Notes: generated from the letters alone by a model not told the origin. A DNA stretch of 64,000 bases from Rhodobacteraceae bacterium S2214 (GCA_025141675.1 CP081162.1:56631-120630); one strand, 5' to 3'; positions 42,731 to 51,860 are shown, counted from the first letter of the stretch. Program-made: numbers and translations.

Positions 42731-43965
42731 GCGCTTTTCCCACGGTATTTGGACAGTTCCTGACGGGCGACCATCGCGCGGTGGACTTCGTCAGGGCCAT
42801 CGGCGTAGCGCAAGGCACGCGCCATCAGCCACAAATCGGCAAGCGGCGTTTCATGGGTCAAACCTTGGCCGCCGTGTATCTGCATTGCCTTATCGACAAC
42901 GTCCTGCAGCATGTTCGGCGCAACAACCTTGATTGCCGAAATCTCGCTCATCGCGGCCTTTGCGCCAACAGTGTCAATCTTCCACGCCGCATAAAGCGTC
43001 AGCAGACGGGCCTGATCTATGGCCATCCGCGCATCCGCGACCTGTCCGCGATTGCCATCCAGCGCGATCAAGGGTTTTCCAAAAGCCTCGCGTTTACCGC
43101 CACGGGTAATCATCAGCTCTAAAGCGCGCTCCGCGGCACCGATGGCGCGCATACAATGATGAATGCGACCCGGTCCAAGACGGCCCTGCGCGATAGCAAA
43201 ACCTTTGCCGAGACCCAAAATAAGGTTCTCTTTCGGGACACGCACGTTGTCAAAATTGACTTCGCCATGTCCGGCAGGCGGATCATATTCACCCATCGTC
43301 GGCAGCATCCGTTCGATCGTGACACCCGGTGTATCAAGCGGCACCAGTACCATTGAATGGCGGGCATGGGGTTCGCCGTCCAGATCTGATATACCCATAA
43401 AAATAGCGAGTTTCGCATTGGGATGACCAATACCCGTGGACCACCATTTGCGACCGTTTAACACCAGTTCGTCGCCATCTTCCGTGATCGACGCACTGAT
43501 ATTCCGGGCATCAGATGACGCCACATTCGGTTCGGTCATGCAAAACACAGACCGTATTTCGCCCGCAAGAAGCGGCGTCAGCCATTCCTGTTTTTGTGCG
43601 TCTGATCCGAAATGCCACAGCACTTCCATGTTTCCGGTGTCTGGGGCGCTGCAATTGAAAATTTCGGCGCTGAATGGGTAACGGCCCATGGTTTCGGCCA
43701 ATGGCGCGTATTCTAGGGTGCTCAGCCCTAGGGCCAATTTGTCGTCAGGCAGAAAGAGGTTCCATAGCCCCGCATCGCGTGCCTTGGATTTCCAATCTTC
43801 CATCATTGGAACAACTTGCCACGTTTTCCAATCTGACCCAGAATTCAGGTTACGCAGTTGGGCACGGTAGTCGGCTTCATGCGGGATGACTTCAAGGCGC
43901 ATGAATTCTTGCAGTCGTTCTTGCAAGTCTTGGCACCGTGCGCTTGGCTGAAAATCCATAGTCAT
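42727..43965 (-). CDS. Acyl-CoA dehydrogenase, ACAD10/11 type
   Basis: 412 residues. The family signature is strong: FNCSAPDTGNMEVLWHFGSD, SVFCMTEPNVASSDARNISA, GRKWWSTGIGHPNAKLAIFM, QGRLGPGRIHHCMRAIGAAE, and QIHGGQGLTHETPLADLWLM. These blocks are typical of ACAD10/11 rather than of chain-length acyl-CoA dehydrogenases. It heads an operon with SDR, kinase, histidine phosphatase and a second SDR. The pairing with a stand-alone kinase suggests dehydration/isomerisation of 4-hydroxyacyl-CoAs via a phosphorylated intermediate. Confidence 0.9.
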   Translation of the reverse strand: MTMDFQPSARCQDLQERLQEFMRLEVIPHEADYRAQLRNLNSGSDWKTWQVVPMMEDWKSKARDAGLWNLFLPDDKLALGLSTLEYAPLAETMGRYPFSAEIFNCSAPDTGNMEVLWHFGSDAQKQEWLTPLLAGEIRSVFCMTEPNVASSDARNISASITEDGDELVLNGRKWWSTGIGHPNAKLAIFMGISDLDGEPHARHSMVLVPLDTPGVTIERMLPTMGEYDPPAGHGEVNFDNVRVPKENLILGLGKGFAIAQGRLGPGRIHHCMRAIGAAERALELMITRGGKREAFGKPLIALDGNRGQVADARMAIDQARLLTLYAAWKIDTVGAKAAMSEISAIKVVAPNMLQDVVDKAMQIHGGQGLTHETPLADLWLMARALRYADGPDEVHRAMVARQELSKYRGKSA

Positions 43966-43997
43966 CTCCTACTGCTGTCTGGTCATTGGTCCGACAA

Positions 43998-44013
43998 AAC
44001 GTAACCTTACGTT
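43998..44013. promoter_or_regulatory. Inverted repeat in the ACAD / ketopantoate-reductase-like intergenic region
   Basis: AACGTAA-CC-TTACGTT: 7-base arms around a 2-base centre, 33 bases upstream of the acyl-CoA dehydrogenase start. A half-site TTACGTTACG recurs near 44067. A regulator site is likely but the protein is unknown. Confidence 0.45.
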
Positions 44014-44048
44014 GGATTTGAAGGTAAATGGCTTTCGCTGCAAGAAAA

Positions 44049-44065
44049 ACAGAATATAATTCTGT
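44049..44065. promoter_or_regulatory. Inverted-repeat operator, shared with the BASS promoter
   Basis: ACAGAAT-ATA-ATTCTGT, 7-base arms around a 3-base centre, in the divergent promoter region. A related site (AAAAACAGAATAATATTCC on the minus strand) lies upstream of the BASS transporter at 48312-48330. The TetR gene at 45111, co-transcribed with the flanking reductase gene, is the best candidate binder. Confidence 0.6.
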
Positions 44066-44115
44066 TTTACGTTACGGCTTTTGTTAAATCGCAAAGGTTC
44101 AAGGGAGAGGATGCT

Positions 44116-45114
44116 ATGCACATCGTATTTTTCGGCGCAGGCGCCATTGGATGCCACACTGGTGCGGCTTGGTTGTCGTCGGTTGCTGCGGCGGGTGGGC
44201 GTATCACGCTGATCGGACGTCCTTCACGGCTTTCCGCCCTGCGTGATCACGCGCTGGACCTTTCCGGTGGGCATAACGTCAATGTCGCCCCCGGTGCGCT
44301 TCACATTACAGATGATCCGCGCATCCTTTCCGAGGCTGACTTGATCGTATTGACGCATAAAGCTGGCGCGCTGCCCGACGCGATTGATGCCATCCGCGCA
44401 CATAGCGCTGAAAAGACGCCAATCCTGTCGCTATTGAACGGCGTCGCACCTGTCCGCTTGCTGCGCCAATCCCTGCCCGAACGGGATTGTCTCGCTGGCA
44501 TGGTGCCTTACAATGTCGTCTGGCAAAGCAGCACCCATTTGCATCGCACAGGCGCTGGCAACATTGCCTTGCAACGCCATCCGGCGACCGAATGGTTGGC
44601 TGCGGCAGGCGTAGAAATCGACCTGCATCCAGATCTGACGCCCATCCAATATGGGAAGCTATTGTTGAACCTCGCCAATCCGATCAATGCGCTCGCGGGC
44701 ATTCCGCTTTACGACATGCTACTTGATCGCGGCTATCGTTTGGTGCTGTCCGCTGCTATTGCAGAGGCATTGAACGTCTACGATCAAGCAGGCATCGATT
44801 GGACACAAGTCGGCCCGAATAACCCACGACTTGCCGCACGTATGCTTCGCGCACCGACATGGCTGTTTCGGCTTGTGGTGCTCCGCAAACAGCGTCTGGA
44901 CCGGTCCGCAATGACCTCAATGGCCAGCGATTTACGGGCGGGACGTTTGACAGAAATTGACATACTTTCGGGTGAAATTGCCACATTGGGACGACAACAC
45001 GAAATTCCGACACCGGTCAACAGTGCGCTGGTACGACTTGTGAAATCAGCAGAAACGGGTGACAGCGTCGGACCAGTTGCATCGCAGCGGTTGTTACGAG
45101 AGGTTGGATTATGA
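44116..45114 (+). CDS. Ketopantoate reductase (ApbA/PanE)-like protein
   Basis: 332 residues. N-terminal NADPH motif IVFFGAGAIGCHTGAAWLSS, NGVAPVRLLRQSLP, and the C-terminal catalytic Lys block QYGKLLLNLANPINALAGIP. Because it sits between lipid-type catabolic genes and TetR, it may act on another 2-keto acid rather than in pantothenate synthesis. It overlaps tetR by four bases and is divergent from the acyl-CoA dehydrogenase operon. Confidence 0.85.
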   Translation: MHIVFFGAGAIGCHTGAAWLSSVAAAGGRITLIGRPSRLSALRDHALDLSGGHNVNVAPGALHITDDPRILSEADLIVLTHKAGALPDAIDAIRAHSAEKTPILSLLNGVAPVRLLRQSLPERDCLAGMVPYNVVWQSSTHLHRTGAGNIALQRHPATEWLAAAGVEIDLHPDLTPIQYGKLLLNLANPINALAGIPLYDMLLDRGYRLVLSAAIAEALNVYDQAGIDWTQVGPNNPRLAARMLRAPTWLFRLVVLRKQRLDRSAMTSMASDLRAGRLTEIDILSGEIATLGRQHEIPTPVNSALVRLVKSAETGDSVGPVASQRLLREVGL

Positions 45115-45749
45115 GCGAACTGTCCTTTAGCCCGTTACGAAGCCGTGACACCCCAAAGCAAGAACGCGCGATACGCCGTGTTCACGATATTCTGCGTGCA
45201 ACGGCTGACTATCTGGCGACGGATAAGTTGCAAGATTTGTCGACAACCGTCATCGCAAAACGCGCGGGCATTCCTGTCAGTTCGATCTATCGCTATTTCC
45301 CGACCCTCGACGATCTTTTGCGCGAACTTTATCTGCAATCAGCAAGTGAACTGCGCGAGGCGCTTTTTGCAATCTTTGCGGATGAACAAACCTATCCGGG
45401 TTGGCGCGACAGACTGGGCGCCGTTCTATCCAAGCAACGCAAATACATTGCACGGCACCCCTACTACCGGCCGTTGCTCATGCGGTTCATGGCAAATCGG
45501 GAAACCGTGGCCGTCGAAGACGACGACCACGATGAATTGGTCGTGTTTTTGCGGGCCCGTTGGGCACAAGGCGGTGATGGATTTCATGGCGGCGACCCTG
45601 CCGTTGTCGCAAATACGACGGTGCAGGTAGCACTTGCGATGGAGGATTTGATCGCGACCCAACCGGACCGCGATACATCCCGCCCCTATTCAGCAGAGCT
45701 TTCGACCCTGCTAGAAGCGTACCTCGCGCACTACCTGACTGACGACTAG
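45111..45749 (+). CDS. TetR family regulator
   Basis: 212 residues. Helix-turn-helix: LSTTVIAKRAGIPVSSIYRY followed by FPTLDDLLRELYL. It is co-transcribed with the ketopantoate-reductase-like gene (ATGA overlap). Its TAG stop overlaps the convergent FAD dehydrogenase stop as CTAG at 45746-45749. It probably controls the divergent ACAD-type operon, its own unit and the BASS unit through the ACAGAAT sites. Confidence 0.88.
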   Translation: MSELSFSPLRSRDTPKQERAIRRVHDILRATADYLATDKLQDLSTTVIAKRAGIPVSSIYRYFPTLDDLLRELYLQSASELREALFAIFADEQTYPGWRDRLGAVLSKQRKYIARHPYYRPLLMRFMANRETVAVEDDDHDELVVFLRARWAQGGDGFHGGDPAVVANTTVQVALAMEDLIATQPDRDTSRPYSAELSTLLEAYLAHYLTDD

Positions 45750-47401
45750 GCGATTGTGTCCGCGCGGCCTGCTTGCCGTCCTGAGAAGATACAGCCGCCC
45801 AAGAACGTTCCTTCAAGCGCGTTGTAGCCGTGATAACCGCCGCCGCCGAACCCCGCGACTTCGCCAGCAGCAAACAGACCCGGAATGACAGCACCCGACG
45901 CGTCCAGCATCTGACTGTTAAGGTCCGTTTGCAGACCGCCTAGCGTTTTGCGCGTGATGATGTTCAACTTCACACCGATCAATGGGCCATTCGCCGGATC
46001 AAGGATCTTATGCGGCTTTGCGGTACGCTGATAGCGGTCGCCTTTGTAATTGCGTGCCGCATGGATCGCCATCATCTGCACGTCTTTCGTGAACGGGTTA
46101 TCCACCTGCGCATCACGTGCTCGAATTTCGGCTTCAATCTTGTCCACCGACAACAAATCGTCCGTCGTCAGGCCGTTCATCTTTGCAATCAATTCGCGCA
46201 GCGTGTTGGCGACAACAAAGTTTTCACCATGCTCTTTAAACGCTTCGACAGCAGGTGTCGCAGCTTTATTAAAGATGCGCTGCTTCAGAACTTCTTTCCA
46301 TGATTTGTCGCGGAAGTCTGGGTTCTGTTCCGATCCCGAAAGGGCGAATTCCTTTTTCACGATCTTCTGTGTCGCGATGAACCATGAATAGTCGAAGCCG
46401 GTATCTTGGATCATCTTCAAGGTGCCAAGGCTGTCAAAGCCTGGCAATCCGGGCGGCGGGAAGCGGTTGCCGTTTGCGTCAAACCACATCGACGATGGCC
46501 CCGGCAGAATGCGAATGCCATGGTTCGGCCAGATCGGGTCCCAGTTCTTGACGCCTTCGGTGTAGTGCCACATGCGGTCCGCGTTGATCAGATGACCACC
46601 GGCCGCCTGACTGATAGCAACCATACGTCCATCAACGTGCGCGGGGACACCAGCCACCATTTCCTTGGGTGGTTGTCCCAACCGATCCACCGGCCAGCTT
46701 TTGCGCACCAGATCGAAATCGCCGCCGATCCCGCCAGAGGTCACAATCACCGAAGCGGCGCGTAGTTCGAAATCACCCACGATATCGCGATTGGTCTTTT
46801 GACCACGCTCTGCATTGTCGGCAGCTAGAATTTCACCTGCGACCCCTTTGGCCGCACCGTTTTCCATAATGATATTGGAACAGCGGTGCCGGAACTTTAG
46901 CGTTATACGCCCCGCTTTTTCATGTTCGCGGACGCGTCTTTCAAACGGCTCTTGCGTGCCTGGGCCGACACCCCATGTCAGGTGAAACCGCGGAACCGAA
47001 TTGCCGTGACCAGACCCGAAACCACCGCCGCGTTCAGCCCAGCCCACAATCGGGAACCAACGCATGCCCTGTTCATACAGCCAAGGCCGCATTTCGCCCG
47101 CGGCAAAGTCGACATAGGCTTCGGCCCATTTACGCGGCCACATGTCTTCTGGGCGATCAAACTGCGCGCTACCCATCCAGTCTTGCATCGCCAACTCGCG
47201 TGAATCACGCACGCCCATCCGGCGTTGCTCTGGCGTGTCGATCAAACACAAACCGCCAAGCGACCAAAAGGCCTGACCACCAAGGAAACCCTCGGGTTCT
47301 TGGTCAATGATCGTGACGGACTTGCCGCGATCCGCCAGTTCTGCGGCTGCGACCAAACCCGCGAGCCCACCACCCACAACGATGACATCAGAAGTTTCCA
47401 A
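45746..47401 (-). CDS. FAD-binding dehydrogenase (ketosteroid-dehydrogenase-like)
   Basis: 551 residues. FAD motif VIVVGGGLAGLVAAAELADR, then GGQAFWSLGGLCLIDTPEQR. The C-terminal block GGLQTDLNSQMLDASGAVIP with GLFAAGEVAGFGGGGYHGYN is typical of the fumarate reductase/3-ketosteroid delta1-dehydrogenase superfamily. The gene follows BASS by 14 bases, suggesting that it oxidises the imported substrate. Close family members have no proven substrate, so steroid activity is not established. Confidence 0.85.
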   Translation of the reverse strand: METSDVIVVGGGLAGLVAAAELADRGKSVTIIDQEPEGFLGGQAFWSLGGLCLIDTPEQRRMGVRDSRELAMQDWMGSAQFDRPEDMWPRKWAEAYVDFAAGEMRPWLYEQGMRWFPIVGWAERGGGFGSGHGNSVPRFHLTWGVGPGTQEPFERRVREHEKAGRITLKFRHRCSNIIMENGAAKGVAGEILAADNAERGQKTNRDIVGDFELRAASVIVTSGGIGGDFDLVRKSWPVDRLGQPPKEMVAGVPAHVDGRMVAISQAAGGHLINADRMWHYTEGVKNWDPIWPNHGIRILPGPSSMWFDANGNRFPPPGLPGFDSLGTLKMIQDTGFDYSWFIATQKIVKKEFALSGSEQNPDFRDKSWKEVLKQRIFNKAATPAVEAFKEHGENFVVANTLRELIAKMNGLTTDDLLSVDKIEAEIRARDAQVDNPFTKDVQMMAIHAARNYKGDRYQRTAKPHKILDPANGPLIGVKLNIITRKTLGGLQTDLNSQMLDASGAVIPGLFAAGEVAGFGGGGYHGYNALEGTFLGGCIFSGRQAGRADTIA

Positions 47402-47415
47402 TGTATTTCTCCTGC

Positions 47416-48276
47416 TTATTTCAAGCGACGATAGACAAAAATGACGGGGACCAAGATCACATACATCAATATGCTGTAGACAGCCGATGGCAGCGAATAT
47501 GGGCCAAAGCCCTCTGCGCCGCCTACGATGATCGCGGCAATCGCAATTCCCAAGGTGCCGTTCTGAATGCCAGTCTCGATTGAGACGGTCTTACTTTCAT
47601 TCAGGCTCCGCCCCAGCAAACGGGGCACAAAGAACCCGATCGTTGTCAAAACCACCACCAGCGCCAACGATGCTGGCCCAAGTTCTGGCAGGTTCGCGAC
47701 GAACGCATCCCAGTTTGCAGCTAAAGCGGCAGAAATGATGATGATGAATAACACCGTTGCAATCCGTGTCAGCGTCGGCTCAACCCGCGTCATCGCATCA
47801 GGTGCCAAGCGACGTACCCCAAGGGCCAAAAGGATCGGCACCACAGTCAGCAAAAACATCGTAAAAGCGGTCGACGCAATGTCGAGGTCCGGCGCATCTG
47901 CCCCCAGAAATGTCATCAGCGCAAAGCTAAGGATGATAGGCACCGTCACCACGCTCGCTAGGCTGATCACGGCGGTCAGTGACACAGATAAGGCCACATC
48001 GCCCTTCGCCAAACGCGAGATGATGTTGCTGGTGACGCCACCCGGACATGCGGCAAGGATCATGAAACCGACGGCCAATTCACCGGAAATGCCAAAGGCT
48101 GTCACGACAAAATATGCGGCGACGGGCAGCAGAACGATTTGATGTACGGCACCGATCAAGAACGCGACAGGTCTTTGCCCGACACGCAAGAAATCCGCAC
48201 CTGTTAGCCCCACCCCCAGTGAAAACATGATAAAGGCCAGCCCTAGCGGCAGCACCACTGATATTAATATGTCCAC
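47416..48276 (-). CDS. Bile acid:sodium symporter (BASS) family transporter
   Basis: 286 residues from GTG 48276, chosen because GGGAGG lies seven bases upstream and the protein then begins DILISVVLPLGLAFIMFSLG, as in the family. About nine to ten hydrophobic spans, the ACPGGVTSNIISRLAKGDVA motif (conserved core crossing) and ETGIQNGTLGIAIAAIIV (second core motif) are present. The next gene on the strand is the FAD dehydrogenase. Likely imports an organic anion with sodium. Confidence 0.88.
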   Translation of the reverse strand: MDILISVVLPLGLAFIMFSLGVGLTGADFLRVGQRPVAFLIGAVHQIVLLPVAAYFVVTAFGISGELAVGFMILAACPGGVTSNIISRLAKGDVALSVSLTAVISLASVVTVPIILSFALMTFLGADAPDLDIASTAFTMFLLTVVPILLALGVRRLAPDAMTRVEPTLTRIATVLFIIIISAALAANWDAFVANLPELGPASLALVVVLTTIGFFVPRLLGRSLNESKTVSIETGIQNGTLGIAIAAIIVGGAEGFGPYSLPSAVYSILMYVILVPVIFVYRRLK

Positions 48277-48311
48277 GTTTGCACCTCCCAATGCGACTCG
48301 CTTCCTGAATC

Positions 48312-48330
48312 GGAATATTATTCTGTTTTT
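48312..48330 (-). promoter_or_regulatory. Operator-like site upstream of the BASS transporter
   Basis: On the minus strand AAAAACAGAATAATATTCC, 36 bases before the GTG start. ACAGAAT-N3-ATTC matches the site at 44049-44065. Confidence 0.55.
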
Positions 48331-48719
48331 CCCGATTGAAGCCGTTTCGACAACGTTTTCTTGCAGGGTAGCGTGTATTACGTAGCGTTCATTGTCTAAT
48401 GTAATCCCTGTTTGACGGGCCATCGTTGCGTTCGTCACATCAAGTTCGGCAGCCGCGCAGTATGCCGTCCGGCAAACAAATCACCATTGCGGGTTTCCGC
48501 AATTTTCTTGCGGGCATCGCAGATACCACCCCGAACGGCACCGTTTATGACCATTCTACAGTGGTCAAGAACCACCAATCGACCAAAAGACAGCGACCCA
48601 CATGGGAACGCAATTCCAAGAACGAACAACCTGTCAGGACACGCGATTGCAGCCCTAAAAGGTTTTCGAGCGGAAGACGTCGAGGCGATTGGCAAGGTCA
48701 TCTTGGCGGAGGAGTGGAA
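48331..48719 (+). other. Gene-free stretch between BASS and the KDGal kinase
   Basis: No convincing coding region. One plus-strand frame just before the kinase reads SGHAIAALKGFRAEDVEAIG and could be a gene-end fossil, but it is too short to identify. The promoter regions of both neighbours are presumably here. Confidence 0.35.
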
Positions 48720-49634
48720 ATGGAAATTCAATGGGTCGCCCTTGATTGGGGAACGACTAATCTGAGCGCCTATGCGATTGGCGCTGACGGCACGCTTGTG
48801 GATCAGTTTCACAGCAGCATGGGAATGTCCCAGCTTATACCAAGTGAATTTGAGCCCACCTTGCTGGACGTGATTGGCCGTTGGCTGCGGGCGGATCGGG
48901 TCACCCCTGTTTTGGCGTGCGGTATGGTCGGTGCAAAGGAAGGCTGGCGGGACGCAGGATATTCCGAAGCCCCGTGTCTGCCAGTGGATGGAAAAACAAC
49001 CGTTCAGGTTCCAACTGATGATCCGCGTTTGGCTGTGCGCATCGTGCCAGGCGTCTGCCAGCGCAAACCACAGGATGTCATGCGGGGCGAGGAAACGCAG
49101 ATCGCAGGATACCTTGCGAAAAATCCGAACTTTGATGGTGGCTTTTGTTTGCCGGGAACCCATTCGAAATGGGCGCGCGTAGCGAATGGAAAAATCTACA
49201 ACTTCACGACCTTCATGACCGGCGAGTTGTTCAGCTTGCTCACGAAGCAATCAGTGCTGCGCTTTAGCACGACAAGTCCGGCGTGGGATGAAGATGCGTT
49301 TCTCGAAGGCGTCCAAGAAGCGATGTCATGCCCCGATAAACTAACCGCCAATCTGTTCACGGCGCGTCCCAGAACGCTATTGAACGGAACACCGAATGAA
49401 GTGCTCAAATCGCATCTTTCCGGTTTGTTGGTTGGCGCTGAAATTGCGGCCGTCCGCGAGATGTGGCGCGCCCGCGATATCGTCATAATCGGAGATCGCG
49501 AAAACGCGCGGCTGTATCAGGCAGCTTTGGCAACGGTCGATATCAACCCGCTGATCTATGATGGTATGCAGGCCATAATCGACGGATTGCGCCCTTTAGC
49601 CCGTGCTTTTGCGCAAGCGCCTGAACCTGCTTGA
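48720..49634 (+). CDS. dgoK: 2-dehydro-3-deoxygalactonokinase
   Basis: 304 residues from ATG 48720, with GGAGG just upstream; the frame is open further 5' but carries no family similarity. Family blocks: WVALDWGTTNLSAYAIGADG (ATP-binding start), LACGMVGAKEGWRDAGYSEA, MRGEETQIAG and FCLPGTHSKWARVANGKIYN. It phosphorylates 2-keto-3-deoxygalactonate to KDPGal in the De Ley-Doudoroff-type pathway. The aldolase that normally follows is not here. Confidence 0.88.
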   Translation: MEIQWVALDWGTTNLSAYAIGADGTLVDQFHSSMGMSQLIPSEFEPTLLDVIGRWLRADRVTPVLACGMVGAKEGWRDAGYSEAPCLPVDGKTTVQVPTDDPRLAVRIVPGVCQRKPQDVMRGEETQIAGYLAKNPNFDGGFCLPGTHSKWARVANGKIYNFTTFMTGELFSLLTKQSVLRFSTTSPAWDEDAFLEGVQEAMSCPDKLTANLFTARPRTLLNGTPNEVLKSHLSGLLVGAEIAAVREMWRARDIVIIGDRENARLYQAALATVDINPLIYDGMQAIIDGLRPLARAFAQAPEPA

Positions 49635-49727
49635 TGCCAAAAGCTGGCCGGATATGAAGAGGTTTAGTTGATAAAAAAGTCGGAGTATGATCAACTAAAT
49701 ACATCCAAAGAGGGGGTGTATGCTCTT

Positions 49728-50963
49728 ATGCCAAACGCAGCAGAAGCTTTGGATTGTTATCTGTCGATTGCACAAGCGATTGCTGGTCCGACAGACTACG
49801 AACTGGTTCTCGAGAACTTTGCAAATCGTCTGCGTGCATTGATTGCACACGATCATCTCGACATTGTGCTTCTGCATCCGACAGGGACCCAGATTTGTTA
49901 CGAAGCCCGCATGCACACATCATGGAGCCACACACAAAACCCTGCAAATCCGACTGAAGAAAGCCCGATCCGCGACGTCCTGCGCGGCGATGTTGCGCAT
50001 ATACTTACGGACGACGCTTGGACCGATCCCGTCTTCCATTTTGAAGGGTCGGACAGCAAACCAATTTTCGAGGCCAACCTGCGAAGTCGTATCGTCGTGC
50101 CGCTGCGGGTGCAGGGCGAATTGATCGGTTCGCTTGCGATTTCGAGCCACAAAAAGAACTTTTACAGCGAAGATCTAATCGTCCTCGCGCAAGGTGCCGC
50201 CGATCTGGTATCTGCCTATCTGTTTGCATTGGAACGGGGCAAAGAAGCGAAAGATTCCGCAATCACTGAACTTGAGGCAACAGCACGCGAACGCACGCTG
50301 CGCATTGGCGCCTTGCGTCTTACCGAAGGGATGGAACGCGAACGGCAGCGGCTGGGAATGGATCTTCACGACCAAACGCTCGCGGATTTATCGCGCATTC
50401 GTCGGCGTATGTCGCGGATCGAGGGCGGTTCAAAAGCCGCAATGAACGAAATCACGGCCATTCTGGATGAACTAGACCACTGTCTGGACGAGGTCCGCGG
50501 CATCGTAGAGGACATGAAACCCGGTGTTCTGCAGCTTTTCGGTTTTGCAGAAGCCGTTGATGCGCATTTGCAGCGATGCCTTAAGAACATGCAGCGTCGG
50601 ATCGAAATGCATGTCGATGATACGTCGAACGGTAAGATGGACGAACTGCAAGACACTGTGCGTACGGCCGTATATCGCATTGTCCAAGAAGCAGTGAACA
50701 ACGCCCTAAAGCACGGCGAATGCAGCCGAATTGACGTGCGGATTGCGCAATCCGACACCAATGTGACAGTAACAATCGACGACAATGGTACGGGTATTCA
50801 GGACGCTGATTTGCAGTCCCGCAGCGGTATAAGCAACATCAAGACGCGTACGGATCTTATATCTGCGAAGGTAGTTTTCGAACGTTTGAATGGCCAAGTT
50901 GGAACACGGGTCATGATTGTGGTTCCGATGAATGCGGGGCAGGTCGAAAGTGACAATACATAA
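49728..50963 (+). CDS. Soluble GAF-domain sensor histidine kinase (NarX/DegS type)
   Basis: 411 residues from ATG 49728; TTG 49668 or GTG 49716 would add at most 20 residues. A GAF-type sensor (about residues 10-165: RIVVPLRVQGELIGSLAISS) is followed by HisKA_3 with phospho-acceptor His214 in ERQRLGMDLHDQTLADL. The HATPase_c domain has RIVQEAVNNALKHG and TIDDNGTGI. No membrane helices, so it senses an intracellular signal. The response regulator gene follows after 21 bases. Confidence 0.85.
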   Translation: MPNAAEALDCYLSIAQAIAGPTDYELVLENFANRLRALIAHDHLDIVLLHPTGTQICYEARMHTSWSHTQNPANPTEESPIRDVLRGDVAHILTDDAWTDPVFHFEGSDSKPIFEANLRSRIVVPLRVQGELIGSLAISSHKKNFYSEDLIVLAQGAADLVSAYLFALERGKEAKDSAITELEATARERTLRIGALRLTEGMERERQRLGMDLHDQTLADLSRIRRRMSRIEGGSKAAMNEITAILDELDHCLDEVRGIVEDMKPGVLQLFGFAEAVDAHLQRCLKNMQRRIEMHVDDTSNGKMDELQDTVRTAVYRIVQEAVNNALKHGECSRIDVRIAQSDTNVTVTIDDNGTGIQDADLQSRSGISNIKTRTDLISAKVVFERLNGQVGTRVMIVVPMNAGQVESDNT

Positions 50964-50984
50964 CTCTGTAAAGCGAGAAGCTGC

Positions 50985-51716
50985 ATGCGCCTACTGATTG
51001 CCGAAGACGACAAACTGCACCGCACATTTCTGGAACGGCTGACGCGTGATACGTTCACCGAAATGCAGGAATTGACGCTCACAAGCGACGGCGCAGCGGC
51101 GATTGAGGCCTTCAAGTCTGCCGAATACGATTGCGTCCTGTTGGACCTGCAGATGCCTAAAGTCACCGGTGTCGACGTTGCCAAAGCCATCTGGGCCAAA
51201 GCCCCCACCACCAAGATTTTGTTTTGGTCCAACTACACTGAAGAAGCATATATTCGCGGAATCACAAAGATTGTGCCCGACGCCGCAGTATACGGGTACA
51301 TTCTGAAATCCGCCCCTGACGAACAGCTCAAACTGGCCCTGCAAGGCGTCTTTATTGCGGAACAATGCGTCATCGACCGCGAAGTGCGCGGCGTGCAGCA
51401 AAGGGCAGACAACCGATTATCTGGGTTGAGCGAACTTGAATTTGAGGCGCTCGTTGATCTTTGCCTTGGGCTTACCGACAAAGCCATGGCAGCACGGCGG
51501 AATGTATCGTTGCGCGGTGTGCAAAGCAGATTGCAAAGCCTCTATCAAAAGCTCGGGCTGGACAAGGACGATATTCCAACAGGGGAATGGGGGGCGAGTT
51601 TCAATTCACGCACGCGGGCGATTTCACTTGCGTTAACGCAGGGCATTTTGAACGCTGACGCCTTGCGCCGCGAAGAGGAAAAACTGCAAGCGTGGATATC
51701 GGCTTACTCTCGCTAA
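50985..51716 (+). CDS. Response regulator with LuxR-type output domain
   Basis: 243 residues. Receiver: acidic pair in LIAEDDK (D8, D9), phospho-acceptor Asp54 in CVLLDLQMPK, and Lys in GYILKSAPDEQ. The C-terminal region (LTDKAMAARRNVSLRGVQSR, LQSLYQKLGLDKDDI) fits a diverged LuxR/NarL helix-turn-helix. Encoded after the kinase, it likely controls the sugar-acid catabolic block. Confidence 0.85.
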   Translation: MRLLIAEDDKLHRTFLERLTRDTFTEMQELTLTSDGAAAIEAFKSAEYDCVLLDLQMPKVTGVDVAKAIWAKAPTTKILFWSNYTEEAYIRGITKIVPDAAVYGYILKSAPDEQLKLALQGVFIAEQCVIDREVRGVQQRADNRLSGLSELEFEALVDLCLGLTDKAMAARRNVSLRGVQSRLQSLYQKLGLDKDDIPTGEWGASFNSRTRAISLALTQGILNADALRREEEKLQAWISAYSR

Positions 51717-51860
51717 CACACCCAATCGAAAATCTGCGGGTTCCCGCATAGATGTTGCGCGTCTTTACGCAGACCGAAGATGTCATCTCTTCTAATCGTT
51801 TTCCTAGAAAACTGGCTGTCTTGGATGTGATCCAAGTCGGAACATTAGGGGAGAGGCTAG

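Noticed and set aside
48426..48719. N-terminal extension of the KDGal kinase
   Set aside because: The extension has no family similarity, and a strong ribosome binding site precedes ATG 48720.
48435..49250. 271-codon open frame on the minus strand
   Set aside because: Antisense to the KDGal kinase, which has clear family motifs on the plus strand.
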